Below, one piece after another: positions 8,229-18,700 of a stretch of 64,000 nt of DNA (positions are counted from its first letter, which is position 1; every line of letters begins with the position of its first letter). The stretch is from Erwinia sp. JUb26 (GTDB lineage: Bacteria; Pseudomonadota; Gammaproteobacteria; Enterobacterales; Enterobacteriaceae): assembly GCF_003751505.1 (NCBI RefSeq), contig NZ_RJVB01000005.1, positions 310,001 to 374,000 of the forward strand, read 5' to 3'. The notes below the pieces were generated by a model. That model was given only the letters and a program-made list of their open reading frames with translations. It had not been told where the DNA came from and did not search any database. The translations under genes were made by a program, and so were the position numbers.

Positions 8229-9533
8229 TCAGCGGATCCCAAGGTGCCCGGCCAGCGTTGTGGATGAATACTCGCTGCGCAGCAGGCCCTCTTCAGTGAG
8301 GCGCGGCATCAGCTGGCTGAGGGTGAGATCCATGCAGCCCGGCGAACCGCCCGGAATGGCGATAATGCCGTCCAGCGCGCCCGCCTCAAAGCGTTCGCGG
8401 ATCTCGCGCACCGCATCTTCTACCGTTCCGATGACCTGCCAGTAGGCGGATCCCACCACTTCCGGTCGCGTCATCAGATCGCGCAGCAGCGGCTGTTCGC
8501 GCTCAATCAGCCTGCGCAGCAGATTGGCGTGAGTCTGGCTGAAGACTTTACCCGGCGGCGGCAGCATCTCCGGCGTAACGCGGGTATCCGGCGACAGCTC
8601 GCGGAGGTTAATGCCGAGCAGCTCGCTGGCGCGAGCGAATTTGCGCTCCGGGTCCAGCCCCTCCTGCGTGGCGCGATACAGTTCGCGTGCCTCTTCCCGG
8701 GTATTGCCCAGATACAGACTGACGCCCGGCATCAGACGAATATCATCGGCGCTGCGTCCGTGTGCAACGGCCCGGCGGCGCAGATCGCTGCGCAGTTCCA
8801 CGCCCGCCGCGATATCCGGGGTAGCCGCAAAGATGGCATCGGCGGTGCGGGCAGCAAAGTCACGGCCGGAATCGGACGCTCCCGCCTGGAACAGCGGAAT
8901 GCGCGGCCCGTCCCACTCGGGTACGTTAAGCGGCCCCTGCACGTTGAAGTGTTCTCCCTGATGATCGATCGGCACAACTTTATCAAAGTCGGCATACACG
9001 CCCGCTTCGCGATCGATGCGCAGCGCCTCTGCCGGGTAGCTGCGCCACAGTTTGCGCACCACGTCAGTAAACTCCAGCGCCTGCGCATAGCGCTGCGCCG
9101 ACGGAGGCATTTCGCTGAGGCCAAAATTCAGATTCCCGGCCAGCGAGGTCACCACATTCCAGCCTGCACGGCCGCGACTGAGCTGGTTCAGCGACTGGAA
9201 CTGACGCGCCACCACGTACGGCGGCATAAAGGTGGTGGAAGCGGTAGACACTAGCCCGATGCGCTGGGTATGCGCGGCAATGGACGCCATCAGCAGCGTA
9301 GGATCAACGCTGCTGAAGGCCGGAGATTCGACTACCGCCTGGCGCGACAGCCACATCGCATCGGGGCGGAACAGGAAATCCAGCTTTGCTGCTTCGGCGC
9401 GGCGGGCAATATCAACATAAAATTCGCTTGAGTAAATATCCTCAACCTTGCTGTCACCTCGGCGCCATCCGTTGCCGGTAAGCCAGGTTACAGCAAGCGA
9501 TAATCCGACGCAGAGCTGCCTGTTACTGTTCAT
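8229..9533 (-). CDS. FMN-dependent LLM-class monooxygenase (NtaA/SnaA/DszA family)
   Basis: This flavin-dependent TIM-barrel monooxygenase has 434 residues. Family features include LDFLFRPDA near the N-terminus, the SRGRAGWNVVTS motif, FNVQGPLNVP, PLFQAGASDSGRDFAAR and the GSP/IPGG segments. Relatives need reduced FMN from a partner reductase and oxidise aminopolycarboxylates, dibenzothiophene sulfone or dimethyl sulfide. No reductase gene is nearby. The start at 9531-9533 is chosen because AAGGAG lies about six bases upstream; an ATG eight codons earlier lacks a site. It is read divergently from the siderophore transport genes across 139 bases. A role in sulfur scavenging is common in this family but not shown here. 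Confidence 0.8.
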   Translation of the reverse strand: MNSNRQLCVGLSLAVTWLTGNGWRRGDSKVEDIYSSEFYVDIARRAEAAKLDFLFRPDAMWLSRQAVVESPAFSSVDPTLLMASIAAHTQRIGLVSTASTTFMPPYVVARQFQSLNQLSRGRAGWNVVTSLAGNLNFGLSEMPPSAQRYAQALEFTDVVRKLWRSYPAEALRIDREAGVYADFDKVVPIDHQGEHFNVQGPLNVPEWDGPRIPLFQAGASDSGRDFAARTADAIFAATPDIAAGVELRSDLRRRAVAHGRSADDIRLMPGVSLYLGNTREEARELYRATQEGLDPERKFARASELLGINLRELSPDTRVTPEMLPPPGKVFSQTHANLLRRLIEREQPLLRDLMTRPEVVGSAYWQVIGTVEDAVREIRERFEAGALDGIIAIPGGSPGCMDLTLSQLMPRLTEEGLLRSEYSSTTLAGHLGIR

Positions 9534-9672
9534 TCCATTCTCCTTATATCCTTGCATTTACTGATGTTGTTGTCGGTGTGCGTGCGGAATATACTGCCCG
9601 TCGTTTGACGATTACGCAATGGCGCAGGGCAGCGTGTACTGCGCAAAGTAGTCCTTATAAATGAAGGGATAT

Positions 9673-10638
9673 ATGAACAATATTAATATAATTTTGCGAT
9701 ATTGCTTACCTCTGATGCTGTTGATGGCGGCTTTTTCCAGCCAGGCTGAAGGCGAAAAAGGCTGGCCGCGCCAGTTCCACAATGCGGACGGCACCACCAC
9801 CACCATTCCGGCGAAACCGAAACGCATTCTTTCGACCTCGGTCACCGTGACCGGCACGCTGCTGGCGATTGACGCGCCGCTGGCGGGCAGCGCCACCGGC
9901 GTGAACGGCGACTGGTACGCGCAGTGGCAGTCCGTTGCGGCACAGCGCAAGCTGGAAAAACTATGGTCGGCAGGTACCGTCGATCTGGAACAGGCGTATG
10001 CGGCAGCCCCGGACCTGATTGTGGTTTCCACCGGAGGGGCGGATTCTGCGAAGGCGCAGCTGGCGGACTTCCGTCAAATCGCACCGACGATCGTCGTCGA
10101 CTACGGCGGACAAACCTGGCAGGAGCTGGCGACGCTGCTGGGTGATGCGGGCGGGCTGGAAAAAGAAGCCAGCGCGCGTATTAACGAGTTCGATCGCCTC
10201 GTCCAGCAGGCGCGGGAAAAAATCACCGTGCCGCCGGGCCATGCCAATATCATCAGCTATAACGGCCCCGGTATTCCTAACCCGATCGCCACGGCCAGAG
10301 GCGTGCACAGCAGCCTGCTGGCATCGCTCGGCTTTACAATGGAAGATCCAAACCCGGCCTGGCAAACCACCGTCAAAGCGCAGAACGATTTTGTCTGGGC
10401 AACCTACGAAAACCTGACTCAGATAACCGCAGCGACGACTTTCCTGCTGCGCGCGCCGCAGGAGCGTGTCGATGCCTTCCTGCACGATCCGATGCTGGCG
10501 AATTTGCCGTCGGTGAAAGCGAAGCGGGTTTACAGCCTGGGAATTAACTCCTTCCGCATTGATTATTACAGCGCCAGCGAGATCGTGCGCGACGTGGTGA
10601 AAAACTTCGCCAAAGCACCGGCAGCCAGCGGGCAATGA
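9673..10638 (+). CDS. Iron-siderophore ABC transporter, periplasmic binding protein (FepB-like)
   Basis: This 321-residue protein has a signal peptide (MNNINIILRYCLPLMLLMAAF, cleaved near SSQAEG). A class III binding-protein fold follows: WPRQFHNADGTTTTIPAKPKR, cut here to PAKPKRILSTSVT, then PDLIVVSTGG, APTIVVDY, and VYSLGINSFRIDYYSA at the end. The last element matches the FepB C-terminus well (FRxDYYSA). The ATG at 9673 is preferred over 9661 because GAAGGGAT lies just upstream. The stop overlaps the first permease ATG by four bases. It should capture a ferric siderophore in the periplasm. Which siderophore is unknown, and catecholate binding as in FepB is only an inference. Confidence 0.82.
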   Translation: MNNINIILRYCLPLMLLMAAFSSQAEGEKGWPRQFHNADGTTTTIPAKPKRILSTSVTVTGTLLAIDAPLAGSATGVNGDWYAQWQSVAAQRKLEKLWSAGTVDLEQAYAAAPDLIVVSTGGADSAKAQLADFRQIAPTIVVDYGGQTWQELATLLGDAGGLEKEASARINEFDRLVQQAREKITVPPGHANIISYNGPGIPNPIATARGVHSSLLASLGFTMEDPNPAWQTTVKAQNDFVWATYENLTQITAATTFLLRAPQERVDAFLHDPMLANLPSVKAKRVYSLGINSFRIDYYSASEIVRDVVKNFAKAPAASGQ

Positions 10639-11645
10639 ATCAGATTTTCAGCCCGGCATTTCGCCGCAGCGGTTTGCTCTGGGGCATGCTGCTGCTGATT
10701 TTGCTGACCATCAGCAGCGTGTTTATCGGCACCCGTTCGATTTCGGTAGCGACCACCTGGCAGGCGCTGGTCAATTTTGACCCACGCAACAGCGAGCATC
10801 TGCTGGTGCACTATCTGCGGCTGCCACGCACGCTGCTCGGGCTGGTTGTTGGCGTGGCGCTGGGCGCGGCCGGGGCAGTGATGCAGGCGCTGACCCGCAA
10901 TCCGCTGGCCGATCCGGGGATCCTCGGCGTGAATGCCGGGGCTACGCTCGCCAGCGTCATGGCGATCGCCTTTCTCGGGTTGGCCGATATCAATCAGTAC
11001 ATCTGGTTTGCGCTGGGCGGGGCGGCGCTGACCGGCGGCGCGGTATGCGCGCTGGGCGGTCTGCACGGCAATAACCCGGTGCGAATGGTGCTGGCCGGTG
11101 CCGCACTGTCGATAGTCATGCTGGCGCTAACGCAGCTGATCACCGTTAACAGCGATGAGGCGGTGTTTGACCAGTTCCGCCACTGGGTTGTCGGCTCGCT
11201 ACAGGGGCGCGGTTATGCGGTGCTGCTGCCGGTCTCGCTGCTGGTGCTGGCGGGCGTGGTGCTGGCGCTGATCCTGGCGACGGCGCTGGATACGCTGGCT
11301 CTCGGCCTCGATCTGGGTAAATCACTTGGGGTAAATCCACTGCGCATCTGGCTGCTGGCGGCCCTGTCAATTGTACTGCTGGCAGGATCGGCAACCGCCG
11401 CCGCCGGGCCAATCGGGTTTATCGGGCTGACCGCACCGCACTTCGCCCGGGCATTTTCCGGCGCGGACCACCGCTGGCTGCTGCCGTGGTCGATGCTGAT
11501 TTCGGCCATTCTGGTGATGGCAGCGGATACGCTTGGCCGGCTGGTGGGTTACCCCGGAGAGATCAGCGTGGGCATTATGGTGGCGCTGCTCGGCGGGCCG
11601 GTATTTATCTGGCTGGTCAGGCACTGGAAGAGGGTGCAGGCATGA
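10635..11645 (+). CDS. Iron-siderophore ABC transporter permease (FepD-like)
   Basis: The 336-residue integral membrane protein of the FecCD/BtuC permease family has about nine or ten membrane segments. Typical stretches are LRLPRTLLGLVVGVALGAAGAVMQALTRNPLADPGILGVNAGA near the N-terminus (key part RLPRTL...GxVMQxxxRNPLAxP..LG) and AGPIGFIGLTAPHFAR later. The first is the conserved RNPLA coupling region. Its start overlaps the binding-protein stop, and its own stop overlaps the next permease start by four bases. It should form half of the heterodimeric channel with the following gene product. The ATPase that would power it is not encoded in this cluster. Confidence 0.87.
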   Translation: MNQIFSPAFRRSGLLWGMLLLILLTISSVFIGTRSISVATTWQALVNFDPRNSEHLLVHYLRLPRTLLGLVVGVALGAAGAVMQALTRNPLADPGILGVNAGATLASVMAIAFLGLADINQYIWFALGGAALTGGAVCALGGLHGNNPVRMVLAGAALSIVMLALTQLITVNSDEAVFDQFRHWVVGSLQGRGYAVLLPVSLLVLAGVVLALILATALDTLALGLDLGKSLGVNPLRIWLLAALSIVLLAGSATAAAGPIGFIGLTAPHFARAFSGADHRWLLPWSMLISAILVMAADTLGRLVGYPGEISVGIMVALLGGPVFIWLVRHWKRVQA

Positions 11646-12691
11646 AAAATCAGGATTTTCCGGTTTCCGGCCGCGTCTGGCAGTGGCGGCAGTTTTCGCT
11701 GCGTTATTCGCTGCGCAATCTGGCGGTCTGTTGCTGCTTACTGCTCTTAGCGCTAGCGCTGGGCTGCTATGCCATGACCGTGGGCCGCCTGCCGATTGGC
11801 GTTCCCCAGGTGCTGGCCGCGCTCTCCGGCAGCGGCGAGGAGGAGATTTTCGGCCACGTTATCCGCAATATCCGCCTGCCCAGAGTGCTGGTGGCGCTGT
11901 TTGTCGGTGCCGCACTCGGTGTTTCCGGCGCGATTTTTCAGTCGATCTCACGCAACGTGCTGGGTTCGCCTGACATTATCGGATTTACCACCGGCGCAGC
12001 CAGCGGTGCCATCATGCAGATCGTCCTGTTTGATGGCGGTACGCTACAGGTGGTGATGTGGTCGCTAGCGGGCGGCCTGCTGACCGCACTGCTGGTCTAC
12101 CTGCTGGCACGACAGGGCGGCGCGGTACGGGGTTACCGGCTGATCCTTACCGGCATCGGCATCGGTGCCATCCTCAGCGCATTCAACGGCTTACTGCTGG
12201 TGAAAGGCGATCTCGACAATTCCATCATGGCCAATCTGTGGCTTTCCGGCACCACCGCCGCGCGCAGCTGGGATCACGCCATTCCGGTGATCGTCGGTGT
12301 TGCCGTGCTGCTGCCGCTGGTCCTGCTGGGTGCCCATCGCCTGAACTTAATGGAAATGGGCGATGACCTGGCCCGTCAGTTGGGGATCCCGGTTGAACGT
12401 ATGCGTGTGCTGATGCTGTTTGCCGGGGTGATGCTGGCGGCGGTGGCAACCAGCGCCACCGGGCCGATCGCCTTTGTTGCCCTCGCTGCGCCGCAGCTGG
12501 TCGTCAGGCTAACCGGTGGAAAGGGAGTCCCGGTGATGGGGGCAGCATTGATGGGCGCCTGCCTGCTGATGCTGGCCGATCTATTCACCCAGCTAATGCC
12601 TGTAGGGATCACCGTGCCCGTTGGACGCATGACCGGAATTATTGGCGGGCTCTATCTGCTCTGGTTGCTGACCCGTACCCGGCAAATTTAA
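11642..12691 (+). CDS. Iron-siderophore ABC transporter permease (FepG-like)
   Basis: Second FecCD-family permease, 349 residues. The ATG at 11642 overlaps the preceding stop as ATGA; an upstream extension of the open frame runs through the fepD-like gene and is rejected. Family motifs include IRLPRVLVALFVGAALGVSGAIFQ (key part RLPR..GxxxGxSGxxFQ), SRNVLGSPDIIGFTTGA and TGPIAFVALAAPQLVVRLTG. It should pair with the upstream permease. No ATPase gene follows: the next 370 bases are non-coding and then a receptor gene begins, so the usual binding protein/permease/permease/ATPase set is incomplete here. Confidence 0.87.
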   Translation: MKNQDFPVSGRVWQWRQFSLRYSLRNLAVCCCLLLLALALGCYAMTVGRLPIGVPQVLAALSGSGEEEIFGHVIRNIRLPRVLVALFVGAALGVSGAIFQSISRNVLGSPDIIGFTTGAASGAIMQIVLFDGGTLQVVMWSLAGGLLTALLVYLLARQGGAVRGYRLILTGIGIGAILSAFNGLLLVKGDLDNSIMANLWLSGTTAARSWDHAIPVIVGVAVLLPLVLLGAHRLNLMEMGDDLARQLGIPVERMRVLMLFAGVMLAAVATSATGPIAFVALAAPQLVVRLTGGKGVPVMGAALMGACLLMLADLFTQLMPVGITVPVGRMTGIIGGLYLLWLLTRTRQI

Positions 12692-12766
12692 ACCCGAACC
12701 AGTATAAATAACTGAAAATAATCCTTTCACTGAAACATAAAACCAAAATTTACTTTTGTTACATTT

Positions 12767-12801
12767 GATAATGATTTGCATTAACATATGCAAATCATTA
12801 T
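12767..12801. promoter_or_regulatory. Putative Fur operator with perfect 14-bp inverted repeat
   Basis: Arms 12768-12781 (ATAATGATTTGCAT) and 12788-12801 are exact reverse complements around a 6-base spacer. The left part, GATAATGATTTGCATTAAC, matches 15 of 19 positions of the classical Fur box. It lies about 260 bases before the TonB-dependent receptor gene. Iron-dependent repression of the receptor is inferred. The rest of the 12692-13062 gap shows an AGGAGA ribosome site before 13063 and little else. Confidence 0.6.
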
Positions 12802-13062
12802 TATTTTTGACGATTTTTGCGCGCATATTTACTCACCGCATTTTGGAAACTTTTAAGCCAGACAGCATGATGGCGCGTTAACATCATGGTTAAAAGGAAT
12901 AATTTACCCATGTGATTATTGTTTTCGCAGAAAATCAGCGTAGGTAATGCATAACTACAAGCCAGGAAGGCAGACAAATCCATTAATAATGTGAATGTTA
13001 TTGTCGTTTCACCCTCGTAAAAACAATAAAAGCAGTGCGCATCTGGGAAAGGAGATAGACAC

Positions 13063-15171
13063 ATGGCCGAGCAGACTCAGGCTCAACACCAGCTCGTGGC
13101 AGGACGGGTTTTCAAACGGACATTTTCATCGCTGTTAATTGGCTTATGCGTATTAAGCGCAGGGCAAGCCGCCGCAGCGGAAGAAAAAGTGGCTGATGAT
13201 AACGTCGCCGAAGACAAACAAAAAGCAGCCGAAACGCCCGTTGATAATACGATGATCGTGACCGGTGAGAAGACCAACCGCTCGATCTATGACACCGGTT
13301 CCAGCGTCAAAGTCTACGACAAAGACGCAATCGATTCCCTGCCGCATGCGGTGGAAATTCGCGACATCATGCAGATGATTCCGAACATTACCGATGTCGG
13401 CCCGGGTAACGATCTGCCCACCATTCGTGGCTTAGACGGTTCCGGCCCGGCAACCGGCGCAACCGCGTTTTTCACCGGTTCACGCCCGCGTATCAACATG
13501 TCCGTCGATGGCCGTTCACTGAGCTACAACGAAATGGCGTTCGGCAGCCAGTCGCTGTGGGATGTGGACCGTACCGAAGTCTTCCTCGGCCCGCAGAGTT
13601 ATGTGCAGGGACGTAACGCCATTGCCGGTGCGGTGGTGATGACCACCCGTGACCCGTCGTTTGAATGGGAAAGCGCGGTGAAAGGCGGTATCGGTAACCA
13701 GCACGCCTCGCAAACGGCAGCGATGGTTTCCGGTCCGCTGATCGAAGATGAACTGGCCTTCCGCGTCAGCCTTGACCGCCAGCGCCGTCAGAGTACCGTC
13801 GACCTGATTGATTACGATCCCTATCCGGGCAAAGTGAAGCAGGTTGAAACCAATACCGCGCGTATGAAGCTGCTGTATAACCCGTCATCGCTACGCGAAC
13901 TGAGCACCAAGCTGACGGTGAACCACTTTGACAGCATCGCGCCACAGAACGAAGCGCTCAGCCCGGAAACTAACACCGTTGCCCGCTACGATCGTCGTCG
14001 CCCGGTCTTCCAGAACCAGTACAACAGCACGATCTGGGATATCTCGTGGGATCAGTCAGAGCAGTTGCGCCTGTCAAACAAAGCGTTGTATACCGCCTTC
14101 AACCAGCATCGCCATACCTACGCCAGCAACGTCAGTGCGAACGTAGATGGTCATGAATTCCAGATGTCACCACTGGTAAACTTTGCCACTGAAGACAACG
14201 TCTGGCGCGGTCTGGCCGGACTGAACTACTTCACCGCCAGCCAGGATGAGGATGTGTTCCTGTACGGTGGCAGCTTCTTCAAAGATGAAACCAAAACCTC
14301 ATCGGCCTTTGCCGAGCTGACCTATGCACTGACCGAAGAGGTTGATGTCACCGCTTCCAGCCGTCTGGAACGTGAGCATCGCCGTCGCGTTGGCAGCGGC
14401 GGCGCTTCTGCGGTGAACTTCGATGAAACCTACAACGTCTTCCTGCCGAAGCTGGACGTGGCGTGGAAACCGATTGAAGGCCAGACTTTCGGTGCCAAAA
14501 TCGCCCGCGGTTATAATGCCGGTGGCGCAGGTATCACCTTCGCAACGCCTGTGGTGACCTACACCTACGATCCGGAATACGTCTGGAACTATGAGCTGTA
14601 TACCCGTCACCATATTGATGCGGCCGACCTGGATCTGACCAGTAACGTTTTCTACAACGACTATAAAAATATGCAGCTGCCGTACACGCTGTCATCAGGC
14701 TCATCAATTATCGATAATGCGGATAAAGTGGTGACCTACGGTGCAGAATTTGGCGCCATCTGGAAACCGACAATTGATTTCGAATTAAATTCTTCTGTAG
14801 GCCTGCTGAAAACAAAGATCAAAGAGTTTAACGGCAGCACCAACGAAGGCAATGTACTGCCTCGGGCACCGGGCTATACGGCTAACGTAGGCGCGAAATA
14901 TATGCTGCTGCCGGGCGTTGAGCTCAGCGGTAACGTGAAATTCAGCGGCTCTTATTACTCGGCCTATGATAATGATAATCGTGGCCGTATTTCTCCGTAC
15001 TGGGTTTCCAATGCGCAACTGGCCTACACCTTTAAATATGGTCGTGCAACGCTATATGCGCAGAATTTATTTGATAACGATCATAGTTTAAGTATTAGTT
15101 CAAATGACAGAAACACCCCAATTACGCTCCGCGAACGTGCAATTGGAACGACGCTTGAACTGAACTTCTAA
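13063..15171 (+). CDS. TonB-dependent siderophore receptor
   Basis: An outer-membrane receptor of 702 residues. The N-terminus is a signal peptide ending near GQAAAAEE. A charged linker and a TonB-box-like DNTMIVTG follow. The plug domain comes next, with SSVKVYDKDAIDSLP, NDLPTIRGLDG and QSLWDVDRTEVFLGPQS (the conserved VERVEVLRGP-type element). The rest is a 22-strand barrel ending in TTLELNF with a terminal aromatic residue. AGGAGATAG precedes the ATG. It is 370 bases downstream of the FepBDG-like genes, behind its own Fur-like site. It probably imports the same ferric siderophore. I could not identify the ligand: it does not match FepA or IroN closely by eye. Confidence 0.87.
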   Translation: MAEQTQAQHQLVAGRVFKRTFSSLLIGLCVLSAGQAAAAEEKVADDNVAEDKQKAAETPVDNTMIVTGEKTNRSIYDTGSSVKVYDKDAIDSLPHAVEIRDIMQMIPNITDVGPGNDLPTIRGLDGSGPATGATAFFTGSRPRINMSVDGRSLSYNEMAFGSQSLWDVDRTEVFLGPQSYVQGRNAIAGAVVMTTRDPSFEWESAVKGGIGNQHASQTAAMVSGPLIEDELAFRVSLDRQRRQSTVDLIDYDPYPGKVKQVETNTARMKLLYNPSSLRELSTKLTVNHFDSIAPQNEALSPETNTVARYDRRRPVFQNQYNSTIWDISWDQSEQLRLSNKALYTAFNQHRHTYASNVSANVDGHEFQMSPLVNFATEDNVWRGLAGLNYFTASQDEDVFLYGGSFFKDETKTSSAFAELTYALTEEVDVTASSRLEREHRRRVGSGGASAVNFDETYNVFLPKLDVAWKPIEGQTFGAKIARGYNAGGAGITFATPVVTYTYDPEYVWNYELYTRHHIDAADLDLTSNVFYNDYKNMQLPYTLSSGSSIIDNADKVVTYGAEFGAIWKPTIDFELNSSVGLLKTKIKEFNGSTNEGNVLPRAPGYTANVGAKYMLLPGVELSGNVKFSGSYYSAYDNDNRGRISPYWVSNAQLAYTFKYGRATLYAQNLFDNDHSLSISSNDRNTPITLRERAIGTTLELNF

Positions 15172-15193
15172 TAAATTCATATAATATTAACCC

Positions 15194-15225
15194 GTCGGAG
15201 AGTTAACAACTCTCCGACATTTTTA
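15194..15225 (+). terminator. Rho-independent terminator of the receptor gene
   Basis: An 11-bp perfect stem (GTCGGAGAGTT at 15194-15204 and its complement at 15208-15218) with a 3-base loop, followed by ATTTTTAG. It starts 22 bases after the receptor stop codon. Confidence 0.9.
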
Positions 15226-15751
15226 GTTATTTATTTCAATCAAAAAAACCCAACCCCCCTATATAAACCCATCAAAAATCCGCTTATCTCTCCGAAAAAA
15301 AATTCATCACTCGCATAATATCCATAAATTCCCACTAAATAGATTGCGACAAATAAACACAAAAAATAATCAAATGCGATATTTTATTTATATTTATCAT
15401 TAATGTTTAGAGTTAAATACTTTTCTCATGGTTATTTTCTGACTAAAGATTTCATTTAAAATTTTTCATACCATTCAAAACTTATCTTCAACAAGAAATT
15501 CTTATCAAGTTGATTACTTTTTTTTGCTTTACAGTTATTAGCTGCAATCAACACGATTTGTAATATTCAGCTGATTTTCATGGAGGATGACCTGAAGGGA
15601 CTTGCCTTCTTCCGAGTTAAATATTTAATTGGTTTCTCGCTGAGATAATATTTATTTCTGGCGTAGGGTTTTATGCTTAAAAATTAATGTAAGAAAACAG
15701 AGGCCAGTGAGGCGAACTGTTTAATTGTTTATTATAAAAGGAATTGCAGTG
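15226..15751. other. AT-rich non-coding region upstream of autotransporter
   Basis: More than 500 bases of strongly AT-rich DNA with many A and T runs and no credible gene on either strand. It contrasts with the GC-rich flanks and probably holds the autotransporter promoter. Such base composition is typical of H-NS-bound, horizontally acquired DNA; that is an inference. I see no clear operator. Confidence 0.5.
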
Positions 15752-18700
15752 ATGAGAAAAAACAGTTTCAAGCTGAGTGTTCTGGCGGCTTCAGTCATCG
15801 TCAGCCTTAGTGCCCCAGCATTTTCCGCCACCACGTCATCTTCCGTCGCAGTGAAAGACAAGTCGGCATTGAGCCATGACGCCCAGGGGCAATATAACGG
15901 CGGTGGTGCCGTATTTATCGGTGGAAGCGACCTTCCTGTTGTCAATAATACCCAGACCGGAAGTGAATGGGATGCGATTAACACGGACACTCAGGGTTTC
16001 AACGCACTGGTCAACAGCAGCGGTTATAAAGACTATTTAAACTCGACCGCTCCAAGCCTACCAGGCGATGCTAACTACCTTATTTACGAAGATTATCAGC
16101 GTGCGGTTCACGGTGAACGTCAGGCAAGATCGACTGCCTCTGACGGTTATTCTGTGCCGGTTGGTGTGGTTGACGGCCTGAAAATGGGCACCGAAAATAA
16201 TCGCTATCAAAAAAAGCAGAGCGTGACGCTTTATCAACGTGACGCCAGCGGCGCGATTCAATATCAGAAGAAATCCGACGGCACCTTTGTTCTTGATACT
16301 GCAGGACACAAAATCCCTCTGAAAGTCAGTAAAGAGGTTACCCTCGATCAGAATGCTGACGTTTATATCCGCCCCGTCGATCGCACCGGCGGTGACTTTG
16401 GTCTGCAAAACGCAAAAATTTATTCTCAGGTAAAAAGCCTGAAGCAAAGCGTCGGTGCGGTTACCGTTGATGGTAATCTGCAGGAAACCGCCACGCACGA
16501 TCGCGCTCGCGATGTTTTAGTGATTAAAGACACCACTATTGATAACACGCTGAATACTGACTCTGTGCCGGTTTATCCATCAGGGAATGAGTCGGGTGAA
16601 GAGCATGCCTACACCATGCGTCCTTCAGCGACCGGTTTAAGTATTAACAGCAACAGCGTGAATTACGCTACCGACGGCAACGGCAATCATATTGGCACTA
16701 AAAAAACGCTGACCCATCAGGTCGCCAAAACGCCAAACGTTATTTTAGATAACGCCCAGATTACCGCCAAAAACACCGCCGCGGTGCGCGAAGACGATAA
16801 CTACGATGGTAGCCACAAAAATAACGGTAATTACAGTCGCGATGCCGATAAAAAATCCACTGCAGTAGATATCTCCGGCTCTGGCTTATATGTCTCTGTG
16901 AAGAACAACTCGACGCTGACCGGGGGAGTAAACAACGCGGGTTCCGCACTCAACGTGTCCGGTCACGCTAATCGTGTGGACGTGAACAGCTCGACGCTGA
17001 ATGGCAACGTTAATATTACCCACGATGGCTATAAGCCAACGATCAATGTCAACGTAGTACGGGATACGAAGACCGGTGAATATGTTGCAAACGATGCCAG
17101 CATAACCAATCCACAGGTCATGGATCGTGAACATAACGGCACCACGCTGAATCTGACCAACAATACCGTAGTCAACGGCGACATTACCGCTGGCGGCTCT
17201 ACTGGCTTTGATGTTCAACTGACCGATGTCACCGATCCGAAGGCTCCGGCCGTTATGGGACAGGATGCCATTGATGGTTCGTCGTCTGCCTCTTCCATCT
17301 ATAAAAACACCGTCAACAGCGTCAGCAACACCCTACGCACCAATGACAAGAATGCGTGGACAGCGGTTACCGTTAACCTGAACCACAGCACGTTGAATGG
17401 TAAAGTCGGCGGTATCACTAACACTTCCCGTCCTGACGATACCCTGGTTTCTTCCTGGAACCCGGACATGAATGTGAAAGACGGCGCGGTGTGGAATGCT
17501 GCCGCAACGGCTGATGGCGGTCTGGCGATCAGCGACGTACATGATATGAACCTGTCTAACTCTTCATTGAATTTGATCAATCAGGAAGACAATACCGCAA
17601 CCCTGGGGGATCGCGGTCGCTATGAAGACCTCGGGGCTGCTCGCGTTGTCGTTCATGGCAACCTGAACCAGGACAAAGACAGTAACGGCCACTATCAGAC
17701 ATCGGATATCACCGTGGGTAAAAGCGTCGTCGACCCACTGCTCAACCTTGGCGGTAATTACACCTATGGTTCAGTTCAGGTCAAAGGTACAGCGAAAGGT
17801 GAGTACCATCTGAAAATCGCTAACTCTGGCGTAGAACCCTATGTCAAAGACGGCTACGTTGCCGATCGCGATCGTGTTAACGGCGTGAATCCACACAGCT
17901 TCGTTAATTATCTGGATAAAGGTAGCGATGCACACTTCACTGGACGTACCGAGCTGGGTGTTTACCAGTATGACGTTCACGATACCCTTAATGACAAAGT
18001 GCATGACGAGCGTAACGTTTACTTTAAAAATAACGGTCACTTGTCAAACAGCGCAGCAACGGCATTAAGCATGGCAGCAGCGCAGGTGAATGTTGCCAGC
18101 ATGGAGTCCGATGCACTTAACCAACATATGACCGCTTCACGCCACGCCAGGGATGATGGTGGTGTATGGATCTCTTACTTTGGTGGAGAAAATCACAATA
18201 CAACGTCAGCCGGCGCTGGGTATAAGTTAAATACCAACGGTGTCATGCTGGGCGTTGATAACCTGTTCGATGCGAAAAATGGCGGCAGCTGGTTGGCCGG
18301 TCTGGCATTCTCGTCAGCGCGTTCTGACCTTGATGTAATGAACAGCAGTGGCGATCTAGACAGCTACGGTGCGCAGTTCTATCTGTCACGTCGCTTCGAA
18401 AACGGCATTTTTGTTGATACGTCTGGGCAGTACAACCACTTCAGCAACAGCGGCGACGCCAGAACTCTGGATGGTCAACGTTCACGTTCTGACTTCTCTA
18501 CCAATGGCTACGGCCTGGGTATGAAACTGGGTTACACCTGGGAAGACAGCGGGTACTTTGCTGAACCGTATGTTCAAGCGACCGGCCGTGTTATTGACGG
18601 CGCACACTACACCATGAATAACGGCATGGTTGTTAATGGCGACGATTTCAAATCAATGGTGGGTGAAATCGGTACCGATGTGGGTTATACATTCGACCTG

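Noticed and set aside
11486-11641. N-terminal extension of the FepG-like permease
   Set aside because: The extra codons lie in the previous permease gene; the ATGA overlap at 11642 gives a normal permease start.
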